A stretch of DNA of 64,000 nt from Paracoccus sanguinis (lineage in GTDB: Bacteria; Pseudomonadota; Alphaproteobacteria; Rhodobacterales; Rhodobacteraceae). The stretch's first letter is position 1. The number at the start of each line of letters is the position of its first letter. This document shows, one piece after another, positions 1-9,392 of the stretch. The stretch is from NCBI RefSeq assembly GCF_900106665.1, contig NZ_FNNA01000003.1:291584-355583 (forward strand). The letters run 5' to 3'. Below the pieces are notes generated by a model. It had not been told where the DNA came from and did not search any database. It saw only the letters and a program-made list of their open reading frames with translations. Position numbers and translations under genes: made by a program.

Positions 1-353
1 GCCGCCGGACGCTCGGCCAGCGCGGCGAGGTTCATGGCTTCGAGCGCCGCGCCGATGGGCGGGCCGCCGAAGACCGCGCGCCAGAAGTCGAGGTTCTCGG
101 CCACCGTCAGCGCGCCCTTCAGCCCGTCGGCATGGGCGGCATAGGCGATGGCGTCGGGGTCGGCCTCGATCCGGCCCGCGGCGGGGGGCTGAAGCCCGGC
201 CACGGTGCGCAGCAGCGTGGTCTTGCCGATCCCGTTCGGGCCGCGGAGGATCAGCGCCTCGCCCGGCGCGAGGGTGAAGGCGACGCGTTCGACCGCCCGC
301 CGCCCGCCGCGCGACACGGCAAGGTCATGGGCGGTGACCAGCGGCGCCGTCAC
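1..353 (-). CDS. ccmA: CcmA heme exporter ATP-binding subunit (partial)
   Basis: Cytoplasmic ATPase of the CcmABCD machinery that supplies heme for cytochrome c maturation. Only the N-terminal 117 codons are in the window; the gene runs off the left edge. The translation starts [13 protein letters not shown] and carries a Walker A loop, GPNGIGKTT, near residue 42, then [11 protein letters not shown] and [10 protein letters not shown], as in CcmA. The start is a GTG whose last bases overlap the TGA of the upstream Mth938-like gene (GTGA, 350-353), so the two are probably translationally coupled. Cytochrome c genes elsewhere in the window would use this pathway. The signature and Walker B motifs lie outside the window. 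Confidence 0.88.
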   Translation of the reverse strand, partial: MTAPLVTAHDLAVSRGGRRAVERVAFTLAPGEALILRGPNGIGKTTLLRTVAGLQPPAAGRIEADPDAIAYAAHADGLKGALTVAENLDFWRAVFGGPPIGAALEAMNLAALAERPA

Positions 354-703
354 ACCGGCAGAAGCGCGCAGGCGACGCGCCGCCCCTCGGACAGGGTGAC
401 GTTGTAGCTGCGCGCGGCGGTGGGGGTGGCGGTCGGCTCGACCGCGAGGCCAGCGGCGGCGAGCGCCTGCGACAGCGCCGCCGAAGGCCGCTCGGGGTCG
501 GCGCCCATGCCGAGGAACAGCACGTCCACCGTGCCCCCCAGCGCCTCGAGCGCGGCAATGTCGTCCAGCCCGCCCCAGGGCCGCGGTCCGGCGGCGGTCA
601 CGATCACCGGCCCGTGGTGCAGCCGCCCGCCGACGCGAAAGAAACCGGGGCCGTAGCCGTCCACGGGGACCGCGCCGGCGAAGTCGGTTTCCTTCATCGC
701 CAT
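350..703 (-). CDS. Mth938-like (DUF498) domain protein
   Basis: A 117-residue protein of the Mth938/NDUFAF3-like superfamily, which is commonly found beside secF in alphaproteobacteria; a respiratory complex I assembly role is known for the eukaryotic relative, but the bacterial function is unproven. Visible family features are the [11 protein letters not shown] start of the fold, the central [10 protein letters not shown] segment and [13 protein letters not shown] near residue 61. Its ATG (701-703) shares a base with the secF stop codon (TGATG), and its own stop overlaps the ccmA start, so it lies inside one operon. A second in-frame ATG two codons later is also possible. Confidence 0.8.
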   Translation of the reverse strand: MAMKETDFAGAVPVDGYGPGFFRVGGRLHHGPVIVTAAGPRPWGGLDDIAALEALGGTVDVLFLGMGADPERPSAALSQALAAAGLAVEPTATPTAARSYNVTLSEGRRVACALLPV

Positions 704-1698
704 CAGGGGCGGTCCTGGAAAGGCGTGCCGGCCAGGTCGCTGACCTCGCCCGCCGGGGTCTTTTCGGGCTTCGACCAGTCCCGCTTGACCCCCAGCCACA
801 GCACGATGTTCTTGGCGACGTAGATCGTCGAGTAGCAGCCGACGAATACGCCCCAGAGCATCGCGAAGACGAAGCCGCGGATCACGTCGCCCCCCAGCGC
901 GAGCAGCGCGGCGAGCGCCAGCGCCGTCGCCACAGCCGTCATGATGGTGCGCGACAGCGTCTCGTTCACCGTCAGGTTCATCACGTCGATCAGCGGCATG
1001 GTCTTGAACTTGATCAGGTTCTCGCGCAGCCGGTCGAACACCACGACGGTGTCGTTGATCGAATAGCCGAGGATGGTCAGCAGCGCCGCGATGGTCGAGA
1101 GGTCGAACTTGATCTGGAACAGCGAGAAGATGCCGGCCGTCAGCAGGATGTCGTGGACCAGCGCGAACACGCCGCCTACCGCAAACTGCCACTCGAACCG
1201 CAGCCAGACGTAGAAGAGGATGCCCAGCGTCGCCGCGCCCACGGCATAGAGCGCGGTCTTGATCAGCTCGCCCGAGACCTTGGGGCCGACCGACTCGACC
1301 GCGGCGAAGCGGACCTGCGGATCGACGGTCTTCAGCGCCGCCTCGACCTGGTTCAGCTCTTCGGGGGTGACCGAGCCGGTCTCGCCCGAGGTGCCGATGC
1401 GGATCATGGCGACGTGCCGGTCGGCGCCGAAGGAGGGGTCGAAGACCTCAGTGATCGACACGTCCCCGAGGTTCAGCCCGCCGAGCGCCTGCCGGTAGTC
1501 CGAGACCTCGAAGGCCGTCGGGCTTTCGGCGCGGATGGTCGTGCCGCCCTTGAAGTCGATGCCGAAGTTGAAGCCGTTCAGGAAGATGATGATCACCGAG
1601 GCGATCATCGCCACCGCCGAGATGCCGAAGGTCAGCTTCTGCCAGCGGAAGAAGTCGTAGTGGGTGACGTCGGGAACGAGTTTCAGACGAAAGGCCAT
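703..1698 (-). CDS. secF: Protein translocase subunit SecF
   Basis: SecF, 331 residues, is the smaller half of the SecDF motor that uses the proton gradient to pull exported proteins into the periplasm. The first membrane segment follows [17 protein letters not shown], then comes the [11 protein letters not shown] motif near residue 47. The C-terminal half has five hydrophobic segments and the conserved [16 protein letters not shown] motif near residue 212. Full length for the family. It lies 12 bases downstream of secD and overlaps the next gene by one base, so it is co-transcribed with yajC and secD. Confidence 0.96.
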   Translation of the reverse strand: MAFRLKLVPDVTHYDFFRWQKLTFGISAVAMIASVIIIFLNGFNFGIDFKGGTTIRAESPTAFEVSDYRQALGGLNLGDVSITEVFDPSFGADRHVAMIRIGTSGETGSVTPEELNQVEAALKTVDPQVRFAAVESVGPKVSGELIKTALYAVGAATLGILFYVWLRFEWQFAVGGVFALVHDILLTAGIFSLFQIKFDLSTIAALLTILGYSINDTVVVFDRLRENLIKFKTMPLIDVMNLTVNETLSRTIMTAVATALALAALLALGGDVIRGFVFAMLWGVFVGCYSTIYVAKNIVLWLGVKRDWSKPEKTPAGEVSDLAGTPFQDRP

Positions 1699-1710
1699 CT
1701 CACGCCCCCC

Positions 1711-3375
1711 TTACAGAACGAGTGTCTTGGGCTTGCGCCAGTCGAGCCACAGCACGATCATCAACCGGGTGAGGAAGATCGCGGTGAAGACCGAGGTCAC
1801 GAGGCCGATGGTCAGCGTCACGGCGAAGCCCTTGACCGGGCCCGAGCCCAGGAAGAACATCACCAGCGCCGCGATGAAGGTCGTCACGTTGGCGTCGATG
1901 ATCGCGCTCATCGCCTCGTTGAAGCCGTTGTTGATGGCGGTGGCGACGCGCTTGCCGGCGCGCAGCTCCTCGCGGATGCGCTCGTAGATGATGACGTTGG
2001 CATCGACCGCGGTGCCCACGGTCAGCACGATGCCGGCGATGCCGGGCAGCGTCAGCGTGGCCCCCATCGCCGACATGATGGCGAGGATCATCACCACGTT
2101 CACGATCACCGCGATCGAGGCGAAGACGCCGAAGAGCCCGTAGCTGGCGACGATGTAGGCCACGACGAGGATGGTGCCGACCACCGCCGCGATCTTGCCC
2201 GCGTCGATCGAATCCTGCCCCAGTTCCGGGCCGATGGTCCGTTCCTCAAGGAAGGTCATCTCGGCCGGCAGCGCCCCCGCGCGCAGCAGCACGGCAAGGC
2301 GGTTCGACTCATCCACCCCCATCGACCCCGAGATCTGTCCCGAGCCGGTGGTGATCGCGTCGCGGATCACCGGCGCCGAGATCACCTGGTTGTCGAGCAC
2401 GATGGCGAAGGGCTGGCCGACGTTGGCCGAGGTATAGGCGCCGAAGCGGCGCGCGCCCTGCGGGTTGAAGCGGAAGTCGACCGAGGGCTGGCCGTTCTGG
2501 TCGAACGAGGGCCGCGCGTCGGTCAGTTCCTCGCCGGTGACCACGGGGGCCTCGGCGATGGTGTAGTAGACGCCCTGCTCGTCGAGCGAGGGGACCACGA
2601 TGTTGCCGACGCCAGCCGGCGCGTTCGGGTCCGTGCCGCGGCCCACGACCGGGTTGAAGGTCAGCTTGGCAGTGGTGCCGATCAGCTTCTTCAGCTCTTC
2701 GGCCGAGCCGATGCCCGGCACCTGGATCAGGATGCGGTCCTTGCCCTGGCGCTGGATGGTCGGCTCACGCGTGCCGACCTCGTCGACCCGGCGGCGCACG
2801 ATCTCGAGCGACTGCTGGATGGTGCGGTCGTCGGTGGCGGCCTTCTCGGCGTCCGACAGCTTGATCATCATCGTCGGCCCGTTGGCCGTGATATCGAGGC
2901 TCGACGACCCGGCGCCGGTCAGCGACACCACGGGCGCGGCGAGCGTCCGGGCGATCTCGACCGCGCGGGCCATCTGGTCGGGGTTGCCGATCTCGACGCG
3001 CAGCTCGTCCTCGGGGCCCGGCACGCGGCGCACGGCGCCGAGCGTGTCGCGCTCGGCCGCGAGCGCGTCGCGGAGTTCCGGCCAGAGGGCGGTCATGCGG
3101 GACTTGTAGACGTCGGCCGTGTGGACCTCGCCCAGAAGATGCGCCCCGCCGCGCAGGTCGAGCCCGAGATTGACGAGGCTCGACGGCAGCCACGACGGCC
3201 AGAGACCGCGCGCGGCGGCCTGCTCGGGCGTCTCGAACCCGGCGCGCTCGGCCGCGACGAGGGCGTCGTTATGGGCCTCGACGCGGGAATAGAACAGGTT
3301 GGGCATCGCATAGACGAAGGCCAGCGCCACGACGGCGAGGATCGCAATGCGTTTCCACAGCGGGATCTGCAGCAT
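1711..3375 (-). CDS. secD: Protein translocase subunit SecD
   Basis: SecD, 554 residues, is the large subunit of the SecDF export motor in the inner membrane. A single N-terminal membrane segment (residues 8-28) leads into the periplasmic domain with the conserved GLDLRGGAHLL motif near residue 72. The C-terminal half has five membrane segments and the VDANVIIYERIREEL motif near residue 464, which carries the aspartate important for proton coupling. Length is normal for Rhodobacterales. It sits between yajC and secF with gaps of 12 bases on each side, on one minus-strand transcript. Confidence 0.96.
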   Translation of the reverse strand: MLQIPLWKRIAILAVVALAFVYAMPNLFYSRVEAHNDALVAAERAGFETPEQAAARGLWPSWLPSSLVNLGLDLRGGAHLLGEVHTADVYKSRMTALWPELRDALAAERDTLGAVRRVPGPEDELRVEIGNPDQMARAVEIARTLAAPVVSLTGAGSSSLDITANGPTMMIKLSDAEKAATDDRTIQQSLEIVRRRVDEVGTREPTIQRQGKDRILIQVPGIGSAEELKKLIGTTAKLTFNPVVGRGTDPNAPAGVGNIVVPSLDEQGVYYTIAEAPVVTGEELTDARPSFDQNGQPSVDFRFNPQGARRFGAYTSANVGQPFAIVLDNQVISAPVIRDAITTGSGQISGSMGVDESNRLAVLLRAGALPAEMTFLEERTIGPELGQDSIDAGKIAAVVGTILVVAYIVASYGLFGVFASIAVIVNVVMILAIMSAMGATLTLPGIAGIVLTVGTAVDANVIIYERIREELRAGKRVATAINNGFNEAMSAIIDANVTTFIAALVMFFLGSGPVKGFAVTLTIGLVTSVFTAIFLTRLMIVLWLDWRKPKTLVL

Positions 3376-3387
3376 GATGGGGGCGGC

Positions 3388-3720
3388 TCAGCTGTTGGCG
3401 GCGACGGGCGCGGTGCGGTTCACGACCTGCGCGATGCTCGACCGGACGACGCGGACGCGCACGCCCTGCGCCAGCTCGACGTCCAGCTCATCGTCGCGCA
3501 CACCCACGACCTTGCCGATCAGCCCGCCCTGGGTGATCACCTGGTCGCCCTTCTTCAGCGCCGCAACCATCGCCCGGTGCTGGGACATCTTCTTCTGCTG
3601 CGGGCGCAGGATCAGGAAATACATGATCACGAAGACCAGCAGCAGCGGGACGAACTGCGCGAAGGCGGCGGCGCCGCCGGGCGCGCCGGCAGCCTGGGCA
3701 TAGGCAGGAGAGACGAACAT
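3388..3720 (-). CDS. yajC: Preprotein translocase subunit YajC
   Basis: YajC, 110 residues, is a small inner-membrane partner of SecDF. An alanine-rich N-terminus precedes one membrane segment (about residues 23-41), followed by the family signature RPQQKKMSQHRAMVAALKKGDQVITQGGLIGKV. It is the first gene of the minus-strand run yajC-secD-secF-Mth938-ccmA, so the operon promoter should lie just upstream, in 3721-4020, although no clear -35/-10 pair is visible there. Confidence 0.95.
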   Translation of the reverse strand: MFVSPAYAQAAGAPGGAAAFAQFVPLLLVFVIMYFLILRPQQKKMSQHRAMVAALKKGDQVITQGGLIGKVVGVRDDELDVELAQGVRVRVVRSSIAQVVNRTAPVAANS

Positions 3721-4023
3721 GGGCGATCCTCAGCTGGGGCCGGTCATGAGGCCGGTCAGGGCATGATCCGCGGGCACGCGGCGGCAGGGCCGCGGCCGGG
3801 GCGCAAAGCGCGAATTGGCGCGGGTTCTAGTCGGGCGGGCGGCGCTTGTCCAGAAACGCCGTGGCCCCGCCGCGTCACCGCTTCGTGGGCGCGGCGCAGC
3901 CGTAGGGGGCGCCACGTCGGGACTTATTTGTGGCGCGATTACCCCGGGGGACGCACCGGAACGGCGCGAGGGGCAGCGCCACCGGCACCGACGGCTGCAG
4001 GTCGCCCGGCGACCCGCGCCGGC
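3721..4023. other. Intergenic region with a possible crotonase C-terminal relic
   Basis: About 300 bases between yajC and the M20 hydrolase gene. No intact gene is visible. On the minus strand, 3827-3868 reads GATAFLDKRRPPD-stop, which resembles the extreme C-terminus of enoyl-CoA hydratase/isomerase proteins, but the frame is closed by a TGA seven codons further upstream. It is either a decayed gene end or coincidence. The yajC operon promoter should also be in this stretch. Confidence 0.3.
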
Positions 4024-5193
4024 TCAGCCCACCGCCGCGGGCTGGGCCCGCTCGACGAGGCGGGCGAAGAAACTCGCCCCGATCGGCGCGATCTCGTCGT
4101 TGAAGTCATAGGCGGGGTGGTGCAGCCCTGCCCCCGGCCCCTGGCCGATGAAGACATAGGCCCCAGGACGCGCCTCGAGCATGTAGCTGAAATCCTCGGC
4201 CCCCATCTCGCGCGGGCATTCGCCGTCGACCATGTCGAGCCCCGCGACCTCGGCCGCGACCCCGGCGGCGAAGCTCGCGCAGGCCGGGTCGTTGACCGTC
4301 GCCGGGTCGCCGGTCTGGTAGTCGAGCACCGCCTCGACCCCGTAGCTCGCGGCCTGTCCGGCGACGATCTCCTCCATCCGGCGCATCACCATCGCCTGCA
4401 CGGCGGGGTCGAAGGTCCGCACCGTGCCGTTGATCCAGGCGTCGTCGGGGATGACGTTGTGGGCCGAGCCGGTGTGGATCTGGGTGACCGAGACCACGAG
4501 GTCGTCGGTGGCCTTGTGGTTGCGGCTGACGATGGATTGCAACGCCTGCACGATGCCCACCGCGGCGATCACCGGGTCGGCGGTCTCGTGCGGCATGGCC
4601 CCGTGCCCGCCGCGGCCCTTGATGCGGATGTCGAAAGCGTCGACCGCCGCCATCAGCGCCCCGCCGTTGGTCTGGAACGACCCCAGCGCCACGTTGGGCG
4701 AGTTGTGCAGCGCGAACACCTGGCCGATGTCGAAGCGCTCCATGATGCCTTCGTCCACCATGACCTTGGCGCCGCGCCCGCCCTCTTCCGCGGGCTGGAA
4801 GATCAGCGCCACGCGGCCCGAGAAGTTGCGCGTCTCGGCCAGATACTTCGCCGCGCCGAGCAGCATCGTGGTGTGGCCGTCGTGCCCGCAGGCGTGCATC
4901 TTGCCCGGCACGGTCGAGGCATACGCCGCCCCCGTCGCCTCGACGATCGGCAGCGCGTCCATGTCGGCCCTGAGCCCGATGGTCGGCCCCTCGCCGCGCC
5001 CGTTGATGATCGCCACCATGCCGGTCTGCGCGATCCCCTCGTGCAGCTCGTCCACCCCGAACTCGCGCAGGCGGGCGGCGACGAAGGCGGCGGTCTCGCC
5101 GAGGTCGAACTGCAGCTCGGGGTGCTGGTGCAGATGCCGCCGCCAGGCGGTCATCTCGTCGGCGTATCCGGCGATGCGGTTCAGGACGGGCAT
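4024..5193 (-). CDS. M20 family metallopeptidase / amidohydrolase
   Basis: A 389-residue zinc-dependent amidohydrolase of the M20D branch (hippurate hydrolase / N-acyl-amino-acid deacylase type). Metal-binding and catalytic motifs are visible: RADMDALPI, the HACGHDGHTTMLLGAAKYL segment near residue 102, FQPAEEGGRGAKVMVDEG, and the dimerisation-domain HGAMPHETADPV motif. The ATG at 5193 is preferred over one 13 codons upstream because GGAAAGAG stands just before it and the protein then begins at the usual family position. The substrate cannot be told from sequence. It is divergent from mazG with about 65 bases between start codons. Confidence 0.9.
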   Translation of the reverse strand: MPVLNRIAGYADEMTAWRRHLHQHPELQFDLGETAAFVAARLREFGVDELHEGIAQTGMVAIINGRGEGPTIGLRADMDALPIVEATGAAYASTVPGKMHACGHDGHTTMLLGAAKYLAETRNFSGRVALIFQPAEEGGRGAKVMVDEGIMERFDIGQVFALHNSPNVALGSFQTNGGALMAAVDAFDIRIKGRGGHGAMPHETADPVIAAVGIVQALQSIVSRNHKATDDLVVSVTQIHTGSAHNVIPDDAWINGTVRTFDPAVQAMVMRRMEEIVAGQAASYGVEAVLDYQTGDPATVNDPACASFAAGVAAEVAGLDMVDGECPREMGAEDFSYMLEARPGAYVFIGQGPGAGLHHPAYDFNDEIAPIGASFFARLVERAQPAAVG

Positions 5194-5258
5194 GGTGGAC
5201 TCTTTCCGGGTGCTTGTGTCTCTTGGCCGCACTCGAACCGAACGGGGCGCGAAAGTCC

Positions 5259-6092
5259 ATGACCGACCGATCCGCAGACACCGCCGACGCCACGGCCGCC
5301 ACCCTGTCAGCCACCGACGAAACCGCGCGGCTGATCGGGATCATGGCCGCGCTGCGCGACCCGCAGACGGGCTGCCCCTGGGACATCGAGCAGGATTTCG
5401 CCTCGATCGCCCCCTATACCATCGAGGAGGCCCACGAGGTCGCCGACGCCATCGCCCGGCAGGCCTGGGACGAGCTGCCGGGCGAGCTGGGCGACCTGCT
5501 GCTGCAGGTCGTGTTCCACGCCCAGATGGCCGACGAGGCGGGGATGTTCGGCTTCGCCGACGTGGCCCGCGCCATTTCGGACAAGCTGGTGGCGCGGCAC
5601 CCGCACGTCTTCGGCACCGAATCGCGCGACAAGTCCGCCGCCCAGCAGGTGAAGGACTGGGAGGCAATCAAGGCCACCGAGCGCGCCGCCAAGGCCGAGA
5701 AGGGCGTGCTCGACGGCGTGGCGCTTGGCCTGCCGGCGCTGACGCGGGCGATCAAGCTGCAGAACCGGGCGGCGCGGGTGGGGTTCGACTGGCCCTCGGC
5801 CGACGAGGTGCTGGACAAGCTCGCCGAGGAGACCGCCGAGCTGCGCGCCGCCACCGACCCCGCCCACCGGGCCGAGGAGTTCGGCGACCTCATGTTCGTG
5901 ATGGCCAATCTCGCCCGCCACCTCGACATCGACCCCGAGGCCGCGCTGCGCGACGCGAACGCCAAGTTCACCCGCCGCTTCGCCGCCATCGAAGCGGCGC
6001 TGGCCGCCGAGGGCCGCCGCCCCGAGGACTCGACGCTGGCCGAGATGGACGCGCTCTGGGATGCTGCCAAGGCGGCGGAGAGGGCGGGCTAG
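5259..6092 (+). CDS. mazG: Nucleoside triphosphate pyrophosphohydrolase MazG
   Basis: MazG, 277 residues, hydrolyses (d)NTPs to monophosphates and pyrophosphate and is linked to nucleotide-pool cleaning and the stringent response. It shows two MazG repeats: CPWDIEQDFASIAPYTIEEAHEV with the metal-binding glutamates in the first half, and KLAEETAELRAA...EEFGDLMFVMANLARH in the second. The linker GLPALTRAIKLQNRAARVGFDW is a family hallmark. ATG at 5259 gives the normal family start. Its stop codon overlaps the stop of the convergent TauE/SafE gene by four bases (6089-6092). Confidence 0.94.
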   Translation: MTDRSADTADATAATLSATDETARLIGIMAALRDPQTGCPWDIEQDFASIAPYTIEEAHEVADAIARQAWDELPGELGDLLLQVVFHAQMADEAGMFGFADVARAISDKLVARHPHVFGTESRDKSAAQQVKDWEAIKATERAAKAEKGVLDGVALGLPALTRAIKLQNRAARVGFDWPSADEVLDKLAEETAELRAATDPAHRAEEFGDLMFVMANLARHLDIDPEAALRDANAKFTRRFAAIEAALAAEGRRPEDSTLAEMDALWDAAKAAERAG

Positions 6093-6895
6093 AGCAGCGC
6101 CTTCCGCAGCATGTTCAGGCCCACGGCGAGCAGGAACACGGCAAAGATCCGCCGCAGCCGCCGCGCGTCGGTACCATGCGCGAGGTTCGCGCCGATCGGC
6201 GCGGTCAGCAGCGTCATGGCGATGGTCAGCGCGAAGATCGGCAGGTTGACCGAGCCCACCGTGCCGGGCGGCGCCCCCGCAGCGGGCACGAACAGGAACG
6301 CCAGCACCGAGGGTAGCGCGATCACCGCCCCGAACCCGGCCGAGGTCGCCACCGCGCGGTGCATCGGCCGCCCGTGCAGCGTCAGCATCGGCACCCCGAG
6401 CGAGCCCCCGCCGATCCCCAGCAGCACGCCCACCAGCCCCACGGTGCCGCCGAGGGCGGCGCGACGGGCGCCTTCGGGCGGGGTGTCGGCCAGCCGCCAG
6501 TCGGCGCGGCTGATCAGCATGAAGCTCGCCACGCAGAGCACCAGCACCCCGAAGATCGCCTTGAGCTGCTGGGTCGAGAGCCGCGAGACGAGCCACACGC
6601 CAACGATCGCGCCCAGCATGATCCACGGCGCCCAGGCCCGCAGGATGTCCCAGTCCACCGCCCCCTTGCGGTTGTGGGCCAGCACCGAGCGGATCGAGGT
6701 CACGAAGATCGTCGACAGCGAGGTGGCGAGGCAGACCTGCATGAGGTCGCCCGCCCCATAGCCCGCCGCCGTCAGGATCGCCGCGAAGGCGGGGACGAGG
6801 ACGATGCCGCCGCCGACGCCCAGAAGCCCGGCGAGGATGCCGGCAAAGGCGCCCGCCGCCAGGAGGGCTGCGACATAAGGCAGAAGTTCGGTCAT
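6089..6895 (-). CDS. TauE/SafE family sulfite-exporter-like permease
   Basis: A 268-residue inner-membrane protein of the TauE/SafE (DUF81) family, whose members move sulfite, sulfoacetate or other small organic anions. About eight hydrophobic segments are visible, and both halves carry the family's glycine-rich motif: GILAGLLGVGGGIVLVPAF near residue 20 and GVLLGIGGGSLGVPMLTLHGRP near residue 157. It is convergent with mazG with a four-base overlap of stop codons. The neighbours do not reveal a substrate. Confidence 0.9.
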   Translation of the reverse strand: MTELLPYVAALLAAGAFAGILAGLLGVGGGIVLVPAFAAILTAAGYGAGDLMQVCLATSLSTIFVTSIRSVLAHNRKGAVDWDILRAWAPWIMLGAIVGVWLVSRLSTQQLKAIFGVLVLCVASFMLISRADWRLADTPPEGARRAALGGTVGLVGVLLGIGGGSLGVPMLTLHGRPMHRAVATSAGFGAVIALPSVLAFLFVPAAGAPPGTVGSVNLPIFALTIAMTLLTAPIGANLAHGTDARRLRRIFAVFLLAVGLNMLRKALL

Positions 6896-7018
6896 GACGG
6901 TCGTCCGTTGTTGCGTCGCGCCCGCTTAGCGCCGCGGCGCGGGCGGCGCCAGCGGGCGCGGCGGGGCCTGCCGCAGGGTCCGGTGGTGGGATGGCGCGTC
7001 GCGCCCCGACGCCGGCGC

Positions 7019-8044
7019 TCAGGCCGCGTCCAAGCTGACCGCCGCGAGCGCCGCGTCATAGTCGGCGAGTGTGCCCTGCGACGCGCGCTCGGACAGGATG
7101 CGCTTCCACTGCCGCGCGCCGGGGCGGCCGTGGAAGAGCCCGAGCATGTGCCGGGTGATCTGGTGCATCCGCCCGCCGGCGGCGAGGTGGCGGGCCAGCA
7201 CCTCGCGCATCGCCTCGGCCGCGGCGACGGGAGAGGCGAGCGGCGGCGCCTCGCCCCATAGCCGGTCCGCCGCGCCGAGGATGGCCCAGGGCTCGTGATA
7301 CGCGGCGCGGCCGATCATCGCCCCGTCCATCACCGCCAGCTGCGCCTCGGCCTCGGCCAGCGAGGCGATGCCGCCGTTGATCGACAGGTGCAGGCCGGGA
7401 AAGGCCGCCTTCATCGCGTGGACCAGCGGATAGTCGAGCGGCGGGATCTCGCGGTTCTCGCGCGGGCTCAGCCCCTCGAGCCAGGCCTTGCGGGCGTGGA
7501 CGATGACCCGGCGGACACCGGCCGCCTCGAGCGTGGCGAGGAAGGCGGGCAGGACCTCGGCGGGCTCCTGCTCGTCCACGCCGATGCGGCATTTCACCGT
7601 GACCTCGACCGGCGAGGCCGCCTGCATCGCCGCGACGCAGGCGGCGACGAGGTCGGGCGACTTCATCAGCACCGCGCCGAAGCAGCCCGACTGCACCCGG
7701 TCGCTGGGGCAGCCGACGTTGAGGTTGATCTCGTCGTAGCCGTAATCCGCGCCGATGCGCGCGGCTTCGGCCAGCTGCGCGGGGTCCGAACCGCCGATCT
7801 GCAGCGCCACCGGCCCGTCGCCGTCATGGCCGAGCAGCCGGTCGCGGTCGCCATGCAGGATCGCCGGGGCGGTGATCATCTCGGTATAGAGCAGCGCCCG
7901 GCGCGAAAGCAGCCGGTGGAAGCCGCGGCATTGACGGTCGGTCCAGTCGATCATCGGCGCCACGCTCAGGCGGGCGGCCTGCCGCGCGGGGCTGGCGTCG
8001 AAGCGCCCCGGCGCAGCGGGGTGAATAGCGAGGGGACGGGTCAT
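7019..8044 (-). CDS. dusA: tRNA-dihydrouridine synthase A
   Basis: A flavin enzyme of 341 residues that reduces uridine to dihydrouridine in the tRNA D-loop (positions 20/20a for DusA). Visible motifs are the N-terminal RLSVAPMIDWTDRQCRGFHRLL, EINLNVGCPSDRVQSGCFGAVLM with the catalytic cysteine, the DusA-type KCRIGVDEQE segment and the FMN-binding NGGIASLAEAEAQL and DGAMIGRAAYHEPW. The C-terminal helical domain (ITRHMLGLFHGRPGARQWKRIL) fits DusA rather than DusB. Probably monocistronic; its start is divergent from the Fe-S carrier gene. Confidence 0.94.
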   Translation of the reverse strand: MTRPLAIHPAAPGRFDASPARQAARLSVAPMIDWTDRQCRGFHRLLSRRALLYTEMITAPAILHGDRDRLLGHDGDGPVALQIGGSDPAQLAEAARIGADYGYDEINLNVGCPSDRVQSGCFGAVLMKSPDLVAACVAAMQAASPVEVTVKCRIGVDEQEPAEVLPAFLATLEAAGVRRVIVHARKAWLEGLSPRENREIPPLDYPLVHAMKAAFPGLHLSINGGIASLAEAEAQLAVMDGAMIGRAAYHEPWAILGAADRLWGEAPPLASPVAAAEAMREVLARHLAAGGRMHQITRHMLGLFHGRPGARQWKRILSERASQGTLADYDAALAAVSLDAA

Positions 8045-8171
8045 GGCGCGGTCCAGACGGGATCAGGCGGCGGTCCCTAGCACGGCGGGGGCCCGCAAGG
8101 CCAGCGCGCGCCGCGGGTTGAGCCGGGCAGCCCTCGCCCCTATCTTCTGGGGCAAGCGCGAAAGGCATCCC

Positions 8172-8546
8172 ATGTTCTCGATCCCCGGCAAGCCCCCCGT
8201 CACCATCACCCCCGCCGCTGAGGCGCGGATCGCCCGGCTGATGGCTGGCAAGGACGGGGCGGGCCTGCGCATCGGCCTGAAGAAGGGAGGCTGCGCGGGG
8301 ATGGAATACACGATGGAACTGGCCGACGCCGCCAACCCCGGCGACGAGGTGGTCGAACAGGGCGCGGCGCGGGTCCTGATCGCGCCCACCGCGCAGATGT
8401 TCCTCTTCGGCACCCAGATCGACTATCAGGACGGGCTGCTCGACAGCGGGTTCCGCTTCATCAATCCCAATGTCACCGACAGCTGCGGCTGCGGCGAGTC
8501 GGTGCGGTTCGAGCCGCTGGAGGGGTCGGCCGCGCGACAGGGCTGA
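8172..8546 (+). CDS. A-type iron-sulfur cluster carrier (HesB/IscA/ErpA family)
   Basis: A 124-residue A-type carrier that accepts Fe-S clusters and hands them to target proteins. The three conserved cysteines are present: one in KKGGCAGMEY near residue 38 and two in DSCGCGESVRFEPL near residue 106. The ITPAAEARIARLM opening and the AQMFLFGTQIDYQDGLLDSGFRFINPNV block are standard for the family. ATG at 8172 is chosen because the fold starts at once after it. It does not lie in a suf or isc operon here, so SufA, IscA or ErpA identity is not decided. Confidence 0.92.
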   Translation: MFSIPGKPPVTITPAAEARIARLMAGKDGAGLRIGLKKGGCAGMEYTMELADAANPGDEVVEQGAARVLIAPTAQMFLFGTQIDYQDGLLDSGFRFINPNVTDSCGCGESVRFEPLEGSAARQG

Positions 8547-8634
8547 CCGCGGGCGGACGCCCGCCCTCCGGCCTCTCTTGCACGGGCGCCCGCCGCCGGG
8601 CTAGGCGGGGGCGACCCTGATCGAGGAGGATGAG

Positions 8635-9372
8635 ATGGCCCCCCGCAAGCTTGCCGCCGGCAACTGGAAGATGAACGGCACCCGCGCCGCGCTGGCCGAG
8701 ATCGCCGCGCTCGCGCCCCAAGCCGGAGGCGTCGATGTCCTGATCTGCCCGCCCGCCACGCTGGTCGCGCCGATGGCCGAAGCCGCGCCCAAGGGGATCG
8801 CGGTCGGCGGGCAGGACTGCCATGCCGAGGCCTCGGGCGCCCACACGGGCGACATCGCCGCCGAGCAGCTGCGCGACGCCGGCGCGAGCCACGTCATCGT
8901 CGGCCACTCGGAGCGCCGCACCGACCATGCCGAAACCGACGCGCAGGTTGCCGCCAAGGCGACGGCCGCGCATCGCGCCGGCCTCGTCGCGGTCATCTGC
9001 GTGGGCGAGACCGAGGCGCAACGCGACGCGGGCGAGACGCTTGCCGTGATCGCCGCGCAGCTCGCTGGCTCGGTCCCCGAGGGGGCGACCGCCGCCAACA
9101 CGGTCATCGCCTATGAGCCGGTCTGGGCCATCGGCACCGGCCGCACCCCCACCGTCGAGCAGATCGCCGAGGTCCACGCCGCCATGCGCCAGGCCCTCGC
9201 CAACCGGCTGGCGGACGGGGCCGAGATGACGCTGCTCTACGGCGGCAGCGTCAAGCCGGGCAACGCGGCCGAGATCTTCGCCATCGCCAACGTGGACGGC
9301 GCGCTGGTCGGCGGGGCGAGCCTCAAGGCCGCCGATTTCGGCCCCATCGTCGCGGCGCTCGCGGCGGCCTGA
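8635..9372 (+). CDS. tpiA: Triosephosphate isomerase
   Basis: TpiA, 245 residues, interconverts dihydroxyacetone phosphate and glyceraldehyde-3-phosphate. All catalytic elements are visible: AAGNWKMNG with Asn and Lys at the start, GHSERR with the catalytic His near residue 91, [15 protein letters not shown] with the catalytic Glu and the flexible loop near residue 160, and LYGGSVKP plus GALVGGASL for phosphate binding. A strong ribosome site, GAGGAGGATGAG, stands directly before the ATG. It is transcribed towards the convergent LivK-like gene. Confidence 0.97.
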   Translation: MAPRKLAAGNWKMNGTRAALAEIAALAPQAGGVDVLICPPATLVAPMAEAAPKGIAVGGQDCHAEASGAHTGDIAAEQLRDAGASHVIVGHSERRTDHAETDAQVAAKATAAHRAGLVAVICVGETEAQRDAGETLAVIAAQLAGSVPEGATAANTVIAYEPVWAIGTGRTPTVEQIAEVHAAMRQALANRLADGAEMTLLYGGSVKPGNAAEIFAIANVDGALVGGASLKAADFGPIVAALAAA

Positions 9373-9392
9373 GCCGCCGCGCCGTCCCGGGC

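Noticed and set aside
1153..5262. Open frame of 1,369 codons on the plus strand
   Set aside because: It runs antisense to secF, secD, yajC and the M20 gene. Its translation is Arg/Asp/His-rich without domains, the usual shadow in very GC-rich DNA.
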